DNA from: Paenibacillus allorhizosphaerae
GTDB taxonomy: Bacteria; Bacillota; Bacilli; Paenibacillales; NBRC-103111
Length of the DNA stretch: 64,000 nt
Direction: 5' to 3'
Assembly: GCF_910594985.1 (NCBI RefSeq)
Contig: NZ_CAJVCE010000010.1
Coordinates: 186,001 to 250,000, forward strand
Position 1 is the stretch's first letter. Every line of letters starts with the position of its first letter. Below the pieces are notes generated by a model that worked only from the letters and a program-made list of their open reading frames with translations, ran no database searches and was not told where the DNA came from. Positions 62,244 through 64,000 of this stretch are shown piece by piece. The translations under genes were made by a program, and so were the position numbers.

Positions 62244-62561
62244 TTACTCGGCGATATAAGAGCAGCAGTAATCCGTCACGGTCTTGATCTCGAGCTTGAA
62301 CTTGCTGTTCGCCGGCACGGTAAATTCACCCGTACCGTTAATGTGCAGCCATTCGCTTGCGCCCGGAAGCAGCACCTTCAGCTCGCCTGCCATAATTTCC
62401 ATAATTTCTTTGGCATCCGTACCGAACTCATATTCGCCCGGAAGCATGATGCCAAGCGTCTTCTTGCTGCCGTCGGCAAACAAGACGGTGCGGCTGGTCA
62501 CTTTGCCGTCAAAGTAAATATTCGCTTTCTTCACGGCGGTTACGTTCTCGAATTGGGACAT
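62244..62561 (-). CDS. ppnP: Pyrimidine/purine nucleoside phosphorylase
   Basis: PpnP (UPF0345, formerly YaiE) phosphorolyses several nucleosides to base and ribose 1-phosphate. The 105-residue cupin-like protein is complete: [34 protein letters not shown], and [20 protein letters not shown] precedes the ATG. It follows tkt on the same strand at a distance of 113 bases. The ribose phosphate it makes enters the pentose-phosphate pathway. Confidence 0.93.
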   Translation of the reverse strand: MSQFENVTAVKKANIYFDGKVTSRTVLFADGSKKTLGIMLPGEYEFGTDAKEIMEIMAGELKVLLPGASEWLHINGTGEFTVPANSKFKLEIKTVTDYCCSYIAE

Positions 62562-62611
62562 GAAACGGATTCTCCTTTATGCATTAATGAACGCCGGGAA
62601 GCTTCGGGCCA

Positions 62612-62640
62612 CTTCGGGCTCCTGTCGTGTTAGCCCGAAG
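62612..62640. repeat. Inverted repeat between tkt and ppnP
   Basis: CTTCGGGCT and AGCCCGAAG form a perfect nine-base stem with an 11-base loop, 34 bases after the tkt stop. No T run follows, so it may be a weak terminator or an mRNA-stabilising hairpin. Confidence 0.45.
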
Positions 62641-62673
62641 CGGCCGATCGCCATCCGCGGCGTCCTTCCGCAG

Positions 62674-64000
62674 TTATTTATTCAAAAGCTGTTTCACTTG
62701 GGAAACGACATTTTCAACCGTGAAGCCATACTCGCGAATAACGACCGGTCCCGGTGCGGAAGCCCCGAACTTGTTGATGCCGAGCACGCTTCCCTGATCG
62801 CCGACGTAACGGTCCCAGCCGAACGAGTGACCCATTTCCACCGCAAGACGCGCTTTCACGTCCGGAAGGATGACCGAATCTTTGTACTCCTGCGGCTGCT
62901 TGTCGAATAGCTCCCAGCTCGGCATGCTGATCACGCGAACCGCGATGCCTTCCTCTGCCAGCTGTTTCTGCGCCGCTACCGCGAGCTGCACTTCCGTACC
63001 TGTTGCCAGGATTTGCGCTTGCGGCTTGCCGCCTGGCGCATCGGAGAGCACATACGCGCCGCGGTTCACTGCGCCGTTCTTCGTGCCTTCGAGCTGCGCA
63101 GCGGCCTGACGGGAGTAGATCAGCGCAACCGGACCGCGCTTGTTCTCCACGGCATAGCGCCATGCGGCGGCCGTCTCGCTGCCGTCCGCAGGACGAATGA
63201 CCGTCAGCCCCGGGATGACGCGGAGCGCTGCGAGCTGCTCGATCGGCTCGTGGGTCGGGCCGTCTTCGCCGACGCCGATGCTGTCGTGCGTGAATACGTA
63301 GATCGCCGGTACGTTCATGATCGACGCCAGGCGAATTGATGGACGCAAGTAGTCGGAGAATACGAAGAACGTACCGCCGAATACTTTCAGACCGCCATGC
63401 AGCAGCATGCCGTTCACCGCCGCGCCCATGCCGAACTCGCGCACGCCGAAGTAAATGTTGCGGCCGCTGTAATCTTTGGCCGTCATTTGTCCGAGGCCTT
63501 TCATATGCGTCATCGTGGAAGATTCCAGGTCAGCGGAACCGCCTACGAGCGCCGGCGTGTTTTGGGCAATCGCGTTCAGCACGATGCCGGAAGCGGTACG
63601 CGTGCCTTTGTCCGCCGGGATGTCGGCCGGAATATCTTTGTCCCAACCTTCCGGCAGGTCGCCCGCTACCGCGGTTTCGAACTGCTTTGCCAGCTCTGGA
63701 TAAGCACTTGCATAGGCCGCAAACTGCTTTTGCCATGCTTCGTACGTTTGAATGCCTTTTTGCTTCACATCGGCGAAATGCGCGCGCACTTCAGACGGCA
63801 CATGGAAATGCTGGGCATCGTCCCATCCGTAAGCTTTCTTCGTAAGCGCCACTTCGTCCACGCCGAGCGGGGAACCGTGCGGGCCTACATGACCGCCTTT
63901 GCCCGCTTTGTTCGGGCTGCCGTAACCGATAACCGTCTTCACTTCGATCAGTGTCGGACGGTAGTCCGCTTGCGCAGCCAGAACCGCTTTGTGAATCGCG
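62674..64000 (-). CDS. tkt: Transketolase, C-terminal part (runs off the window)
   Basis: Transketolase moves two-carbon units between sugar phosphates in the pentose-phosphate pathway with thiamine diphosphate. The visible 442 codons cover the end of the first domain, the pyrimidine-binding domain and the C-terminal domain. Seen are GGSADLESSTMTHMKG, NIYFGVREFGMGAAVNGM with the catalytic glutamate, THDSIGVGEDGPTHEP and VLADVKARLAVEMGHSFGWD-like sequence. The frame continues to base 64000 with AIHKAVLAAQADYRPTLIEV, so the N-terminus lies outside. An apparent GTG start at 63942 is internal. It stands upstream of ppnP on the minus strand. Confidence 0.97.
   Translation of the reverse strand, partial: AIHKAVLAAQADYRPTLIEVKTVIGYGSPNKAGKGGHVGPHGSPLGVDEVALTKKAYGWDDAQHFHVPSEVRAHFADVKQKGIQTYEAWQKQFAAYASAYPELAKQFETAVAGDLPEGWDKDIPADIPADKGTRTASGIVLNAIAQNTPALVGGSADLESSTMTHMKGLGQMTAKDYSGRNIYFGVREFGMGAAVNGMLLHGGLKVFGGTFFVFSDYLRPSIRLASIMNVPAIYVFTHDSIGVGEDGPTHEPIEQLAALRVIPGLTVIRPADGSETAAAWRYAVENKRGPVALIYSRQAAAQLEGTKNGAVNRGAYVLSDAPGGKPQAQILATGTEVQLAVAAQKQLAEEGIAVRVISMPSWELFDKQPQEYKDSVILPDVKARLAVEMGHSFGWDRYVGDQGSVLGINKFGASAPGPVVIREYGFTVENVVSQVKQLLNK

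Noticed and set aside
62674-63942. A complete transketolase-like gene starting at the GTG at 63942
   Set aside because: The frame continues in family-like sequence to the window edge, so the GTG is an internal valine and the gene is truncated by the window.

Overview
The window comes from the chromosome of a Gram-positive, endospore-forming member of Bacillales, most likely Paenibacillaceae (Paenibacillus/Cohnella-like). The evidence is a GerA-type germinant-receptor operon, an ilv-leu operon behind a T-box leader, an infC-rpmI-rplT operon behind an L20-type leader, futalosine-pathway menaquinone genes, frequent TTG/GTG/ATA starts with strong GGAGG ribosome binding sites, and stalk/DUF5050, WGxxGxxG and Gly-Tyr-rich surface proteins typical of that family. 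No IS element, prophage, CRISPR array, tRNA or rRNA gene was recognised.

Layout. 0-6.3 kb: a small secreted protein, an ECF sigma/anti-sigma pair, gcvH, leuB, a fragment of a sugar-binding lipoprotein gene and a stalk/DUF5050 protein. 6.4-13.3 kb: a PLP aminotransferase, then the minus-strand ilvB-ilvN-ilvC-leuA operon with a leucine-type T-box and a consensus promoter. 13.4-20.4 kb: a surface-glycan operon (manC, a small coiled-coil protein, a large membrane glycosyltransferase with tandem MshEN motifs, a GT39-like membrane protein, a polyprenyl-phosphate glycosyltransferase, GtrA). 20.7-26.8 kb: infC-rpmI-rplT, another processive-type glycosyltransferase, a PAP2 phosphatase, a UgtP-like lipid glycosyltransferase and trmB. 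27-38 kb: a WGxxGxxG protein, ytqA and mnmM separated by an odd lipoprotein gene, manA, a B12-type radical SAM protein, an ABC exporter and rlmD. 38-48 kb is accessory in character: a nucleotidase, a DinB remnant, a PadR/HAAS pair, an Erm(D)-class 23S rRNA methylase with an attenuator-like leader, NUDIX, phosphatase and kinase genes, a SEC-C protein and an MFS pump. 48-56 kb: mqnB-mqnD, a MerR/MFS pair and the ger operon. 56-64 kb: small proteins, YjbQ, TetR, YigZ, pgi, a dehydrogenase-PilZ fusion, ppnP and the C-terminal part of transketolase.

The most interesting theme is possible cyclic-di-GMP control. Two proteins carry candidate c-di-GMP receptor domains in unusual settings. One is the MshEN-GT2 glycosyltransferase (16434-18794), which has the same two domains as E. 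coli NfrB in the opposite order. The other is a 3-hydroxyisobutyrate-dehydrogenase-like enzyme with a C-terminal PilZ domain (60866-62137), next to pgi and near tkt. With manC, manA, pgi, three further glycosyltransferases and GtrA, the window could supply GDP-mannose and move sugars to the cell surface under second-messenger control. The link between these loci is inference. Other notable points are the Erm(D)-class leader peptide and hairpins, the ATA start of infC, the terminator-like hairpin just before ilvC, and a lipoprotein carrying a (CAG)10 tract and a broken cytochrome c haem motif.
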